DNA from: CAWEWH01 sp963812775 | GTDB taxonomy: Bacteria; Pseudomonadota; Alphaproteobacteria; Rhizobiales; Beijerinckiaceae | Length of the DNA: 64,000 nucleotides | Assembly: GCA_963812775.1 (NCBI GenBank) | Contig: CAWEWH010000005.1 | Location: 186,001-250,000, forward strand | Direction: 5' to 3' | Part shown: positions 8,878 to 20,090 of the stretch, piece after piece | Layout: each line of letters opens with the position of its first letter | How positions within the stretch are numbered: the first letter of the stretch is position 1 | Notes under the pieces: generated by a model | Database searches by the model: none | What the model was told of the DNA's origin: nothing | The model's input: only the letters and a program-made list of their open reading frames with translations | Program-made: the position numbers and the translations under genes

Positions 8878-9456
8878 TCAGGCGGCCTCTTCCTGGACGT
8901 CCTCGCCTTCCGCGGCCGGCTCGGCCTTCGGAGTGCGACGCGGCGACTTAGCCAGGCTCTCGTCGATGAGCTTCTGGGCTTCGGTCTCGGTGACGCGGTT
9001 GACGGCCGAGATCTCACGCACGACGCGATCGAGCGCCGCCTCGTAGAGCTGCCGCTCGCTGTAGGATTGTTCCGGCTGCGCCTCCGAGCGATAGAGGTCG
9101 CGGACCACCTCGGCGATGGCGACGAGGTCGCCCGAGTTGATCTTCGCCTCGTATTCCTGGGCCCGGCGCGACCACATGGTGCGCTTGATCCGGGCGCGGC
9201 CAGTCAATGTGTGCAGCGCCTTGGCGACGATCTCGCCAGCCGCGAGCTTGCGCATTCCGACGCTGGCCGCCTTGGCGGTCGGCACCCGGAGGATCATCTT
9301 GTCCTTGTCGAACGAGATGACGAAAAGCTCAAGCTTGAAGCCCGCCACTTCCTGCTCCTCGATGGCCTTGATGTAGCCAACGCCGTGAGCCGGATAGACG
9401 ATAGCTTCCCCAGTCTTGAAACCCTGCCGCTGTGAGGTCTTCTTGGCAGCCGTCAT
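8878..9456 (-). CDS. carD: CarD/CdnL family transcriptional regulator
   Basis: 192 residues from the ATG at 9456, chosen for its AGGAGA RBS; an upstream start at 9501 is possible. The N-terminal Tudor-like RNA-polymerase-interaction domain reads FKTGEAIVYPAHGVGYIKAIEEQEVAG...FVISFDKDKMILRVPTAKA (about residues 12-70). The helical domain follows with RIKRTMWSRRAQEYEAKINSGDLVAIAEVVRDL and the C-terminal YSERQLYEAALDRVVREIS, all diagnostic for CarD/CdnL. These proteins bind RNAP beta and stabilise open complexes at housekeeping promoters. A low-complexity acidic tail closes it. The neighbourhood carD-fdxA-S4-helicase is familiar in Hyphomicrobiales. Confidence 0.93.
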   Translation of the reverse strand: MTAAKKTSQRQGFKTGEAIVYPAHGVGYIKAIEEQEVAGFKLELFVISFDKDKMILRVPTAKAASVGMRKLAAGEIVAKALHTLTGRARIKRTMWSRRAQEYEAKINSGDLVAIAEVVRDLYRSEAQPEQSYSERQLYEAALDRVVREISAVNRVTETEAQKLIDESLAKSPRRTPKAEPAAEGEDVQEEAA

Positions 9457-9833
9457 ATTCGGATCGTCTCCTGTTTGGGTCCCGGCGGGACCAATGCTCA
9501 AGTCCTCGTGGGACAGTTCTTCCTATCCGCCAAACATTCCGTCCGACGGGCGCAAGTATCATCTTTCGGACCTTGCGGCCCGCTTAAGTTCCGATCAGTC
9601 GAGGTGCCGGTAACCCGACGCTGTTGCTGGCCATGGAACTCTCGAATTCCATGCCTCTCGGACGCATTTTCTTTGGTTTTTGCCGCTTTTCTCGCGAAAC
9701 CGCCGAACTGCGTCGGTTACATCGACTGTAGGAAAATACACTACCACAAAAAACTACAAAAATCAAAGGCATGGAGCGTCGCATTTTAGGAAATCGCCCC
9801 TAGGGCCAATCCTAAGTCATTGAGCAGAATGGC
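9457..9833. other. gene-free AT-rich stretch between carD and fdxA
   Basis: About 380 bases without a supportable gene. The part around 9690-9785 is unusually AT-rich for this genome (runs such as AAAATACACTACCACAAAAA) and is the likeliest home of the carD promoter and fdxA 3' end. No hairpin with a T-tract was found. Confidence 0.5.
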
Positions 9834-10172
9834 TTAATCACCCTCGCCCGGATTCGCAGAGAAATGTTGGGCGAACTTGTCCGGTTTACCCTCCCAATCC
9901 TTGGCGTCGGCGGGCGCGTCTTTCTTATGGGTAATGTTCGGCCAGACCTTGGCGTAGTCGGCGTTGAGCTTCAGCCATTGCTCGAGGCCGGGCTCGGTAT
10001 CCGGCTTGATGGCATCCACCGGGCATTCCGGTTCGCAGACGCCGCAATCGATGCACTCGTCGGGATGAATGACGAGCATATTCTCGCCTTCGTAGAAGCA
10101 GTCGACGGGACAGACTTCGACGCAGTCCATGAATTTGCACTTGATGCAGTTTTCATTGACGATGTACGTCAT
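9834..10172 (-). CDS. fdxA: 7Fe ferredoxin (3Fe-4S/4Fe-4S)
   Basis: 112 residues from the ATG at 10172. The N-terminal half has two cysteine clusters: C9-x2-C12-x4-C17-x3-CP for one cluster with an extra cysteine at 25 (VDCFYEG), and CIDCGVCEPECP for the second. The tail EQWLKLNADYAKVWPNIT is the usual FdxA C-terminus. It is a small soluble electron carrier and a housekeeping gene in alphaproteobacteria. It lies between the S4 protein and carD on the same strand, although repeat elements fill the gap to the S4 gene. Confidence 0.96.
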   Translation of the reverse strand: MTYIVNENCIKCKFMDCVEVCPVDCFYEGENMLVIHPDECIDCGVCEPECPVDAIKPDTEPGLEQWLKLNADYAKVWPNITHKKDAPADAKDWEGKPDKFAQHFSANPGEGD

Positions 10173-10203
10173 AGCCCGCCTCACACAATCCTACCGCACG
10201 TCC

Positions 10204-10240
10204 AGCGCATGATCTGGCCGGAAAATCTGGATCATGCGCT
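10204..10240. repeat. REP-like palindrome upstream of fdxA
   Basis: AGCGCATGATC and its complement GATCATGCGCT frame a short core, giving an 11-bp stem. The ends match the GCATGATC family seen at 20710, 27986, 42760 and 48891, but the core differs. It lies in the fdxA upstream region. Confidence 0.6.
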
Positions 10241-10296
10241 AGCGGCTCTTGCGCAGGGGCGCAAGCGACGCATGGTCGCGAACGCGGCGCATTGGT

Positions 10297-10493
10297 CTAG
10301 TGTGCCGAAATTGAAGTTCGCCACAGCGCTTGGATCATGAACCGAGCGACCTTCAAATTCAAAAAGCATACTAGAATCAATCTTTTCTAATGTGGCTATG
10401 ATTCCGCAATTTGCCACGTCTTCCTTGGCGTCTTCCTTGGCGTCTTCCTTGGCCTCCATCGATAGGCAGCGAACTTCGGAATCGCCACACTAG
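10297..10493. repeat. compound palindromic element (A then B, reverse orientation) with tandem expansion
   Basis: Palindrome A spans 10297-10374 and palindrome B 10387-10493, separated by 12 bases. Each begins and ends at CTAG/CTAA. The order A-B here is the reverse complement of the B-A order at 37304 and 52336. The loop of B holds three direct repeats of the 12-mer GTCTTCCTTGGC (about 10418-10454), absent from the other copies. The outer CTAG of B forms the stop codon of the neighbouring S4 gene. Confidence 0.8.
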
Positions 10494-10786
10494 GGCGGCG
10501 CGGCCTTGCCGTCGGAGGCCGCGTCGACATAGAGCGCCTGGGCGGCGGTCGCGGGACCGCGGCGCGCGTCGAAGCCGACCACCTTGATGACCCGCGTCGT
10601 GTGCTTGAGGGCCAGCGTCAGCACATCGCCGCTGCGCACCATGCGGGCCGGATCGCTGACCCGCTGCCCGTTGACCCTCACGAAGCCCGCCGCCACGAGC
10701 TTGGCGGCCAGGGTCCTGGTGCGCGTCATGCGCGCATGCCAAAGCCACTTGTCCAGCCGCTGCCGCTCGAGGCTTTCGCCTGTCAC
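10490..10786 (-). CDS. S4-domain RNA-binding protein (HslR/Hsp15-like)
   Basis: 98 residues. A near N-terminal S4 fold is clear: QRLDKWLWHARMTRTRTLAAKLVAAGFVRVNGQRVSDPARMVRSGDVLTLAL, followed by the typical VIKVVGFDARRGPATAAQALYVD. HslR proteins bind the 50S subunit with stalled nascent chains. Family members usually carry a longer basic tail, whereas here the protein ends KAAPP and its stop codon lies inside the border of repeat element B. A C-terminal truncation by the insertion is therefore plausible. It follows the helicase gene with a 28-base gap on the same strand. Confidence 0.87.
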   Translation of the reverse strand: MTGESLERQRLDKWLWHARMTRTRTLAAKLVAAGFVRVNGQRVSDPARMVRSGDVLTLALKHTTRVIKVVGFDARRGPATAAQALYVDAASDGKAAPP

Positions 10787-10814
10787 CGCCCAGCCCGGCC
10801 GAACCCGGCCTCGC

Positions 10815-14030
<3,216 letters not shown>

Positions 14031-14518
14031 TGCGTCGATCGTCGCGGCGTCGCCGCGTCACGAGGGAGAGAGCGAGGGTGTATCACATCGAAACGGGCGC
14101 GAGGCGGGGATTTAAGCGCTGGAACGCCCGACGAACAAATCGCGCCCGAATCGCTGACGAAATCGTGCAACATCATGTTCGCCACGACATGTGGGGGCTC
14201 GCGCGTGGAGTTGCCACCAGACCGCTGTGACTTTGACACGCGTGATCGCCGCCGCGTTAAGGCGCGGTCAGCGCCGCGCGACCATCGTTGGTGAACGCTT
14301 CGTTGCGCGAGGCGCATTGGTTCAAGCCGCCTTCATCAGGATTGAAACCACAACACGAACGAAAGGCGGACGAATCGCTTCACGTGTGTGACGGCTTCAA
14401 CCGAGCCCCTAGCCCTGGTAGCAACGAAGCCATCTTTGCGGATCGCCGTGCTGACGCCGCGCCGCGACTTCGAGGTGCGCGTGAACGGGTTCGTCCCCAA
14501 ACGAAACAGCCGCCCCGC
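14031..14518. other. intergenic region between helicase and DUF3108 gene
   Basis: About 490 bases. No ORF here has a credible composition or RBS, and no strong hairpin or repeat was seen. It probably contains the helicase promoter near 14040-14250 and untranslated sequence downstream of the DUF3108 gene. Confidence 0.4.
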
Positions 14519-15379
14519 TCAGTTGCCGGCCTTCGCGGCGCGTTCCGCCGGGATGCCCTCGGCGGCGCTCTCCATCCTGAAGCGCGAGGCTTCCACCACC
14601 GTGGTGCCGACCAGCGTCCGGACCGAAATGCGATATGGCATGTAGACGTTGGTTCCCGACACCGGGGCCATCCACACTTCCATGTCTCGGTTGTCCTGCA
14701 TGAAGCGCGTCACCGAGCGCATGGGCCGATGACCGGCGATGGGCACGTAGCGAATGCCGCAGACGGCAACGCGGCCGGTGTAGGCGCCCTCTTTGGCGAC
14801 CGTCTTGCTGCCCGCATACGACAACAGGATGTTGAAGCGCGTCGCTCCGTCGAAAATGGGCAGGCTGCGGCTGCAGACCGAAGCCTCGCCGTCACGCGCC
14901 ACGGCCGGCACCACGAGCGCGCTCAAGGGATCGATGACGCCGCGCTTGTGCGCCTCGGCCACCGGGATGCGGTCGGGCCTGATCCAGTCCTCGAGCGGCG
15001 GATTGATCTCGATCGTCCGGATGTTGCCTGACGACAGGGCCATACGCAGCGTGCGTGTCAGCTCCGAGCTCGACGCGATGGCCGAGAAGCTCGACGGCAC
15101 AGGCCGCTGTCCGGACAGCATGCCGGCCGCCACCGCGCCGCCCTGGCCACCGGTCAACGCGCCCGCAAGGCCGGTGAGGCGGGCCTTGAGGTCGACCCGA
15201 TATTGCTCGGCGTCGATCCTGGCGGCGACGCTGGCGGTGCCGATCGGCAGGCCAGCGAGCCAGATGTCGTACTCAGCAGTCAGCGCGCCGGCCTCAGCCA
15301 AGCCGGGCGCAAGGCCGATCGACAGGGCAACAGCCGGCAGCCACGCAGACGAGCGGCGGCGAAATGGGGTTCGGCTCAC
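14519..15379 (-). CDS. DUF3108 domain-containing exported protein
   Basis: About 286 residues from the GTG at 15379, preferred because GAGGA lies eight bases upstream and the signal peptide then sits at the N-terminus (SSAWLPAVALSIGLAPGLAEAGA). An upstream ATG at 15427 is the alternative. The mature part opens LTAEYDIWLAGLPIGTASVAARID, the usual DUF3108 opening strand pair, and continues with beta-rich segments such as TRFNILLSYAGSKTVAKEGAYTGRVAVCGIRYVPIAGHRP. The fold is expected in the periplasm; function is unknown. It is divergent from rpmB, with which it shares a short promoter region. Confidence 0.85.
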   Translation of the reverse strand: MSRTPFRRRSSAWLPAVALSIGLAPGLAEAGALTAEYDIWLAGLPIGTASVAARIDAEQYRVDLKARLTGLAGALTGGQGGAVAAGMLSGQRPVPSSFSAIASSSELTRTLRMALSSGNIRTIEINPPLEDWIRPDRIPVAEAHKRGVIDPLSALVVPAVARDGEASVCSRSLPIFDGATRFNILLSYAGSKTVAKEGAYTGRVAVCGIRYVPIAGHRPMRSVTRFMQDNRDMEVWMAPVSGTNVYMPYRISVRTLVGTTVVEASRFRMESAAEGIPAERAAKAGN

Positions 15380-15480
15380 GGGGAAATCCTCGCCAGTCCT
15401 GTCCGGTGTCGGCCGCGAATTGGTCATTATCGTGACCACCCCTCCAACAGGGCAAGTTTTCCCGGCCTTTGCAATCTTTC

Positions 15481-15509
15481 TTGACGACGGCGCGTCTGCT
15501 CTCCTATAC
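15481..15509 (+). promoter_or_regulatory. sigma-70 type promoter of rpmB
   Basis: TTGACG at 15481-15486 and CTATAC at 15504-15509 are separated by 17 bases, matching the alphaproteobacterial housekeeping consensus. It lies about 85 bases before the rpmB start codon. Confidence 0.8.
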
Positions 15510-15596
15510 ACCCGCGACTTCAAGGGACATAGCTCGCGAACCTCTCGGCCCGCCGGGCCGCCCGCTCATTGGTTCGCGGCCGATTGGATCAGGACC

Positions 15597-15887
15597 ATGA
15601 GCCGCCGCTGCGAGCTGACCGGAAAGGCCGTCCAGAGCGGCCACAAAGTCAGCCATTCGAACCGCAAGACCAAGCGCAAATTCCTGCCGAACCTGTGCAA
15701 TGTCACGCTTCAGTCGGACGAATTGAAGCGTTCGGTGCGCATGCGTGTCGCTGCTGCCGCCTTGCGCACGCTGGAGCGCCGCGGCGGCCTCGACGCCTTT
15801 CTGGTCAAAGCCTCGGTCGAGGATCTGTCGCCCGGCGCCCGCGCGCTGAAGCGCGAGATCGCCAAGAAGCGCGCCGCCGCGGGCTGA
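15597..15887 (+). CDS. rpmB: 50S ribosomal protein L28
   Basis: 96 residues starting MSRRCELTGKAVQSGHKVSHSNRKTKR, the L28 signature, followed by KFLPNLCNVTLQSDELKRSVRMRVAAAALRTLERRGGLDAFLVKA. Length and basic composition are normal for alphaproteobacterial L28. It is driven by the promoter at 15481 and is convergent with cobT. Confidence 0.97.
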   Translation: MSRRCELTGKAVQSGHKVSHSNRKTKRKFLPNLCNVTLQSDELKRSVRMRVAAAALRTLERRGGLDAFLVKASVEDLSPGARALKREIAKKRAAAG

Positions 15888-15943
15888 CGGCGAGCCCGGG
15901 AGCCGGCACCTTTCTGCGTTCTGAAATTTCTGCGTTCTGAGAT

Positions 15944-17887
15944 TTAACGCCGGCCCGCCGCCATGCGCTGCGGCGAGGGCGCCATGGTTGGCGCGTCCTC
16001 GTCGAACAGCTCGGCCAGCTTCTCGGTCATGGCGCCGCCGAGCTCTTCGGCGTCCACGATGGTGACGGCGCGGCGGTAGTAGCGGGTCACGTCGTGACCG
16101 ATGCCGATGGCGATCAGTTCCACCGGCGAGCGGCTCTCGATGTCGTCGATGATATGCCGCAGGTGCCGTTCCAGGTAGTTGCCCGGATTGACCGACAGGG
16201 TGGAATTGTCGACCGGCGCGCCGTCGGAAATCACCATGAGGATGCGCCGCTGCTCGGCGCGACCGAGAAGCCGCTTATGGGCCCAATCCAGGGCCTCGCC
16301 GTCGATATTCTCCTTGAGCAGCCCTTCGCGCATCATCAGGCCGAGATTCTTGCGCGCCCGTCGCCATGGCGCATCGGCCGACTTGTAGACGATGTGCCTG
16401 AGGTCGTTGAGCCGCCCCGGATTGGGCGGCTTTCCGGACTGCAGCCACAGCTCCCGCGACTGGCCGCCTTTCCAAGCACGGGTCGTGAAGCCCAGGATCT
16501 CGACCTTGACGCCGCAGCGCTCGAGCGTGCGGGCCAAGATGTCGGCGCAGGTCGCCGCAACCGTGATCGGCCGCCCGCGCATCGAGCCTGAATTGTCGAG
16601 GAGCAGCGACACGACGGTGTCGCGGAAGTTCATGTCCTTCTCGCGCTTGAAGGACAGCGGCTGATACGGATCGATGATGACGCGCGACAGGCGCGCCGGA
16701 TCAAGCATGCCTTCCTCGAGATCGAACTCCCAGGCGCGGTTCTGCTGCGCCAACAGCCGCCGCTGCAGCCGGTTGGCGAGCCGCGCCACGACCCCCTGCA
16801 GATGCGCCAGCTGCTTGTCGAGATAGGCGCGCAGCCGCGCCAGCTCCTCGGGATCGCACAGTTCCTCGGCCGCCACTTCCTCGTCGAACTTGGCGATGAA
16901 GGCCTTGTAGTCGGGGCCGCGCGGCTCGTTGGCGCGCGACTGCGGCGGCCGCGACATTTCCGCCGCATCGTCGGCGTCGGTCATGTCGGATTCGTCGGAG
17001 AACTCCCCGGCTGGCGCATCGGCGGCCTCGGTGGCGCCTTCCTCGCGATCGTCGCTCGAGTCCTCGGACGCCTCGACCTCGCCTTTGTCGGAGGCCGACT
17101 GCTCCTCGCCGCCGCCCTCGTTGGGGTCCTGGCCCTCGTCGTTCTGGTCCTCGTTCTCGTCCGACTCGTCCTGGTTGAAGCGGGACTCGTCATCCATGTC
17201 GAGGCGCACGAGCAGCTCGCGCACGCTGCGGGCAAAGCCGCGCTGATTGTCGATGGAGCGCGTCAGTCGATCGAGATCGTGGCCGGCGCGCTCCTCGATG
17301 AAGTCGCGCCACAGGTCGACGATCTTGCGGCTGGCCGGCGGCGGCTCGAGCCCGGTGAGGCGCTCGCGCACCATCATGGCCACCGCGTCTTCGAGCGGCG
17401 CGTCGGCCCGGTCGGTGATCTCGTGATAATTGCCGCGATGGAAGCGGTCTTCCAGCATGGCCGCGAGATTGGCGGCCGTGCCTTTCATGCGCCGGGCGCC
17501 GATGGCTTCGACGCGCGCCTGCTCGACGGCGTCGAAGACGGCGCGCGCCGCTTGCGCGTCCGGGGCCAGGCGCCGATGGATGGCGGCATCGTGGCAGGCG
17601 ATCCTGAGCGCCATGGAGTTGGCGTGGCCGCGCAGGATGGCTACGTCGCTTTCGGTCAAGCGGCGCGGCGGCTCCGGCAGGCGCGCCCGCTCGCCGGTCA
17701 GCGACGGGCGCTCGGCCGCGAAGGCCACGTCGAGGTCCGGCTTCCGGGCGATGGCCCGCATGCAGCCGGCGATCGAGCGCTTCAGCGGCTCGGTCGGCGC
17801 ATCCTTGGGGCTCGGCGGCTTGCGGTTGGAAGGGCCGGACGGCGCGCCCTTCCCCTTGCCGCGAGATGAGTCTCCCAACGACGACAT
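15944..17887 (-). CDS. cobT: aerobic cobaltochelatase subunit CobT
   Basis: 647 residues. The N-terminal helical part (LKRSIAGCMRAIARKPDLDVAF) is followed by a long acidic linker at about 230-310, very rich in Asp, Glu and Ser. The C-terminal von Willebrand A domain has the MIDAS motif DNSGSM at about 431-436, plus the later VISDGAPVDNSTLSVNPGNYLERHLR block that is specific to CobT. With CobN and CobS it inserts cobalt into hydrogenobyrinic acid a,c-diamide; CobS-CobT form the AAA+ chaperone part. No cobN or other cobalamin gene is in this window. It follows cobS by 14 bases. Confidence 0.96.
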   Translation of the reverse strand: MSSLGDSSRGKGKGAPSGPSNRKPPSPKDAPTEPLKRSIAGCMRAIARKPDLDVAFAAERPSLTGERARLPEPPRRLTESDVAILRGHANSMALRIACHDAAIHRRLAPDAQAARAVFDAVEQARVEAIGARRMKGTAANLAAMLEDRFHRGNYHEITDRADAPLEDAVAMMVRERLTGLEPPPASRKIVDLWRDFIEERAGHDLDRLTRSIDNQRGFARSVRELLVRLDMDDESRFNQDESDENEDQNDEGQDPNEGGGEEQSASDKGEVEASEDSSDDREEGATEAADAPAGEFSDESDMTDADDAAEMSRPPQSRANEPRGPDYKAFIAKFDEEVAAEELCDPEELARLRAYLDKQLAHLQGVVARLANRLQRRLLAQQNRAWEFDLEEGMLDPARLSRVIIDPYQPLSFKREKDMNFRDTVVSLLLDNSGSMRGRPITVAATCADILARTLERCGVKVEILGFTTRAWKGGQSRELWLQSGKPPNPGRLNDLRHIVYKSADAPWRRARKNLGLMMREGLLKENIDGEALDWAHKRLLGRAEQRRILMVISDGAPVDNSTLSVNPGNYLERHLRHIIDDIESRSPVELIAIGIGHDVTRYYRRAVTIVDAEELGGAMTEKLAELFDEDAPTMAPSPQRMAAGRR

Positions 17888-17901
17888 TTAGCTCACGACA
17901 C

Positions 17902-18891
17902 CTAACTGAGTGCGACGTTGACGGCGCTCTCCGGCAGCTCCTTGCCGAAGCAGCGCTGATAGAACTCGGCCACCAGCGGCCGCTCGAGCTCGTCGCACTT
18001 GTTGAGGAACGTCAGCCGGAACGCGAAGCCGAGGTCGCGGAAGATCTCGGCGTTCTCGGCCCAGGTGATGACCGTGCGCGGGCTCATGACCGTCGACAGG
18101 TCGCCGTTGATGAAGGCGTTGCGCGTCAGGTCGGCGACGCGCACCATGCGGTTCACCGTGTCGCGGCCCTCCTCGGTGTCGCGATAGTGCTTGGCCTTGG
18201 CCAGCACGATATCGACCTCCTTGTCGTGCGGCAGATAGTTGAGGGTGGCGACGATCGACCAGCGATCCATCTGGCCCTGGTTGATCTGCTGCGTGCCATG
18301 ATAGAGGCCCGACGTGTCGCCGAGGCCGACCGTATTGGCGGTGGCGAACAGCCGGAAGGCCGGGTGCGGCCTGATGACCCGCTTCTGGTCGAGCAGCGTC
18401 AGGCGGCCGGAAACTTCCAGCACGCGCTGGATGACGAACATGACGTCGGGCCGGCCGGCATCGTACTCGTCGAAGACGAGCGCGATATTGTTCTGCAGCG
18501 CCCACGGCAGCATGCCGTCGCGGAACTCCGTCACCTGCTTGCCGTCCTTGAGGACGATGGCGTCCTTGCCGACGAGGTCGATGCGCGAGATGTGGCTGTC
18601 GAGGTTGATGCGCACGCACGGCCAGTTCAGCCGCGCCGCCACCTGCTCGATATGCGTCGACTTGCCGGTGCCGTGGTAGCCGGTGATGAGCACGCGGCGG
18701 TTGCGGGCGAAGCCGGCGAGGATGGCAAGCGTCGTGTCGCGATCGAACAGGTAGTCCGGATCGACATCCGGCACATGGCTCTCAGCTTCCGCATAGGCCG
18801 GGACCTCGATGTCGCTGTCGATGCCGAAGACCTGGCGCACCGACACCTTCATGTCCGGCAGGGGCGGAACCGTTTCGCTCGTCGCTTGCAT
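17902..18891 (-). CDS. cobS: aerobic cobaltochelatase subunit CobS (MoxR-type AAA+ ATPase)
   Basis: 329 residues. N-terminal VSVRQVFGIDSDIEVPAYAE is CobS-specific. Walker A is GYHGTGKST at about 71-79, Walker B is LVFDEYDAG near 140, and sensor/arginine regions follow (RLFATANTVGLGDTSGLYHGTQQINQGQMDRWSIV). It powers the CobNST chelatase. It starts the cobST pair; the divergent or upstream gene is the DnaJ-like protein on the same strand, with about 125 bases between. No cobalamin riboswitch was recognised upstream. Confidence 0.96.
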   Translation of the reverse strand: MQATSETVPPLPDMKVSVRQVFGIDSDIEVPAYAEAESHVPDVDPDYLFDRDTTLAILAGFARNRRVLITGYHGTGKSTHIEQVAARLNWPCVRINLDSHISRIDLVGKDAIVLKDGKQVTEFRDGMLPWALQNNIALVFDEYDAGRPDVMFVIQRVLEVSGRLTLLDQKRVIRPHPAFRLFATANTVGLGDTSGLYHGTQQINQGQMDRWSIVATLNYLPHDKEVDIVLAKAKHYRDTEEGRDTVNRMVRVADLTRNAFINGDLSTVMSPRTVITWAENAEIFRDLGFAFRLTFLNKCDELERPLVAEFYQRCFGKELPESAVNVALS

Positions 18892-19017
18892 CGTTCCTCA
18901 CAGTCGCGGGCGCCCGTCGGCGCCGCGTTCGGCAAACCACCCTCCCCTTACAGATCGGCAGGGCGGGACGCAATTTCCACGCCCGCCCGCCGCACCGCGC
19001 GGCCCCGCTTTGTCCCT

Positions 19018-19623
19018 TCAGCACAAGCCGATGGATTTCAACGTGTTATAGGCGCGGATGATCTCCTGGAGGCGCATCTCGTAGGAGCGGTCGCCGCCAT
19101 TTGCGTCGGGATGAAACTGTTTCACCAGCGTCTTGTAGCGCGCCTTGATGGTGGCCGCGTCGACGCCCTCGTCGAGACCCAGCGTCTCCAGCGCCTTGAG
19201 GGCCGTCGGGCTGACGCGCGGTTTCGGCGCTTCCTTGGGCTTGGCGTGCGCAAAGCCCTGGCCGAAGAGGCTGAACGGATCGTTGACCGGCGACGCTTGA
19301 CCGTCGCTGCCGTCTGCCCGGCCCCTGGCGGCGGCGTTGACGCCCATGGTCCATGTCGGCCGATGGCCGACGACGTCCGCCTTTTGGTATTGCGCCACCG
19401 CTTCGTCGGTCATGCCGGCAAAGTAGTTGTATGAATGGTTGTAGGCACGCACATGATCGAGGCAGAAGCGCCAATACTGGCCCTCCCGTCCACGTCCCTT
19501 CGGCGCCCGGTACGATCCCGCACCCCGGCAGCCCGGATGGTTGCAGGTCGGAACGTCGGCCGGCTGCGGCGCTTCCTGGGCGCGCATCCTGATTCGATCG
19601 AAGAGGGGCGAATTCAGATCCAT
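19018..19623 (-). CDS. J-domain (DnaJ-like) protein
   Basis: 201 residues. The N-terminal part holds a cysteine/histidine cluster (CNHPGCRGAGSYRAPKGRG...YWRFCLDHVRAYN) that could bind zinc. The C-terminal 65 residues form a J domain: ALKALETLGLDEGVDAATIKARYKTLVKQFHPDANGGD, with the HPD tripeptide that activates DnaK-type chaperones, then MRLQEIIRAYNTLKS. This architecture next to cobST and bolA is common in Hyphomicrobiales. The client is unknown. It is divergent from bolA with 70 bases between them. Confidence 0.9.
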   Translation of the reverse strand: MDLNSPLFDRIRMRAQEAPQPADVPTCNHPGCRGAGSYRAPKGRGREGQYWRFCLDHVRAYNHSYNYFAGMTDEAVAQYQKADVVGHRPTWTMGVNAAARGRADGSDGQASPVNDPFSLFGQGFAHAKPKEAPKPRVSPTALKALETLGLDEGVDAATIKARYKTLVKQFHPDANGGDRSYEMRLQEIIRAYNTLKSIGLC

Positions 19624-19692
19624 CGACTAAGCTTACGAAGGTTAGCGGCGGCGGGGCAAGTGCCCTCCTGCACCGGCATGGAATGATCGGCG

Positions 19693-19962
19693 ATGAGCGT
19701 GAAGGACTTGATAAACAGCAGGCTCACCGAGGCTTTCGCCCCGACCGCGCTCGTCGTTGCCGACGAGTCGCACCTCCATGCCGGCCATGCCGGATGGCGC
19801 GAGCAAGGAGAAACCCACTTTCGTGTCGATATCGTGTCGGCGTCCTTTGCGGGCAAGAGCCGCGTGGAGCGCCATCGCCTCGTCAACACGGCGCTCGGCG
19901 AGGCTTTTGGCCGCGGCCTGCATGCGCTGGCGATTCGCGCCCGCGCGCCCGGCGAAGCCTAG
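19693..19962 (+). CDS. bolA: BolA family protein
   Basis: 89 residues. The sequence has the BolA fold landmarks: a first helix LINSRLTEAFAPTALVVADES, the conserved HLHAGHAG with histidines used for Fe-S sharing with monothiol glutaredoxins, then THFRVDIVSASFAGKSRVERHRLVNTALGEAFGRGLHALAIRARAP. These proteins act in iron homeostasis and Fe-S trafficking in the cytosol. The glutaredoxin partner is not in this window. The pairing with the J-domain gene is conserved in related genomes. Confidence 0.94.
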   Translation: MSVKDLINSRLTEAFAPTALVVADESHLHAGHAGWREQGETHFRVDIVSASFAGKSRVERHRLVNTALGEAFGRGLHALAIRARAPGEA

Positions 19963-20090
19963 CGCTTGATCCACCCGGCCTCGAAGAAATCGGATCGGCG
20001 GTCCCAAATCTTTGCTGTGGCGAAAACCGCAAAGCGGACTTATTCGTTTCCTGGCACGCGACAAGGCCCATTCGGCAAAGGGAGGCTCGC

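Noticed and set aside
10232..10459. 75-codon ORF with KEDA repeats
   Set aside because: Lies within the palindromic repeat elements and lacks an RBS and conserved domain; kept only as an observation on the repeat.
16802..17869. 355-codon plus-strand ORF over cobT
   Set aside because: Val/Leu/Gly/Arg-rich antisense of the acidic cobT linker; no domain.
18892..19017. Possible cobalamin riboswitch upstream of cobS
   Set aside because: The region is only about 125 bases and no B12-box-like core was seen; cobST are not usually riboswitch-controlled.
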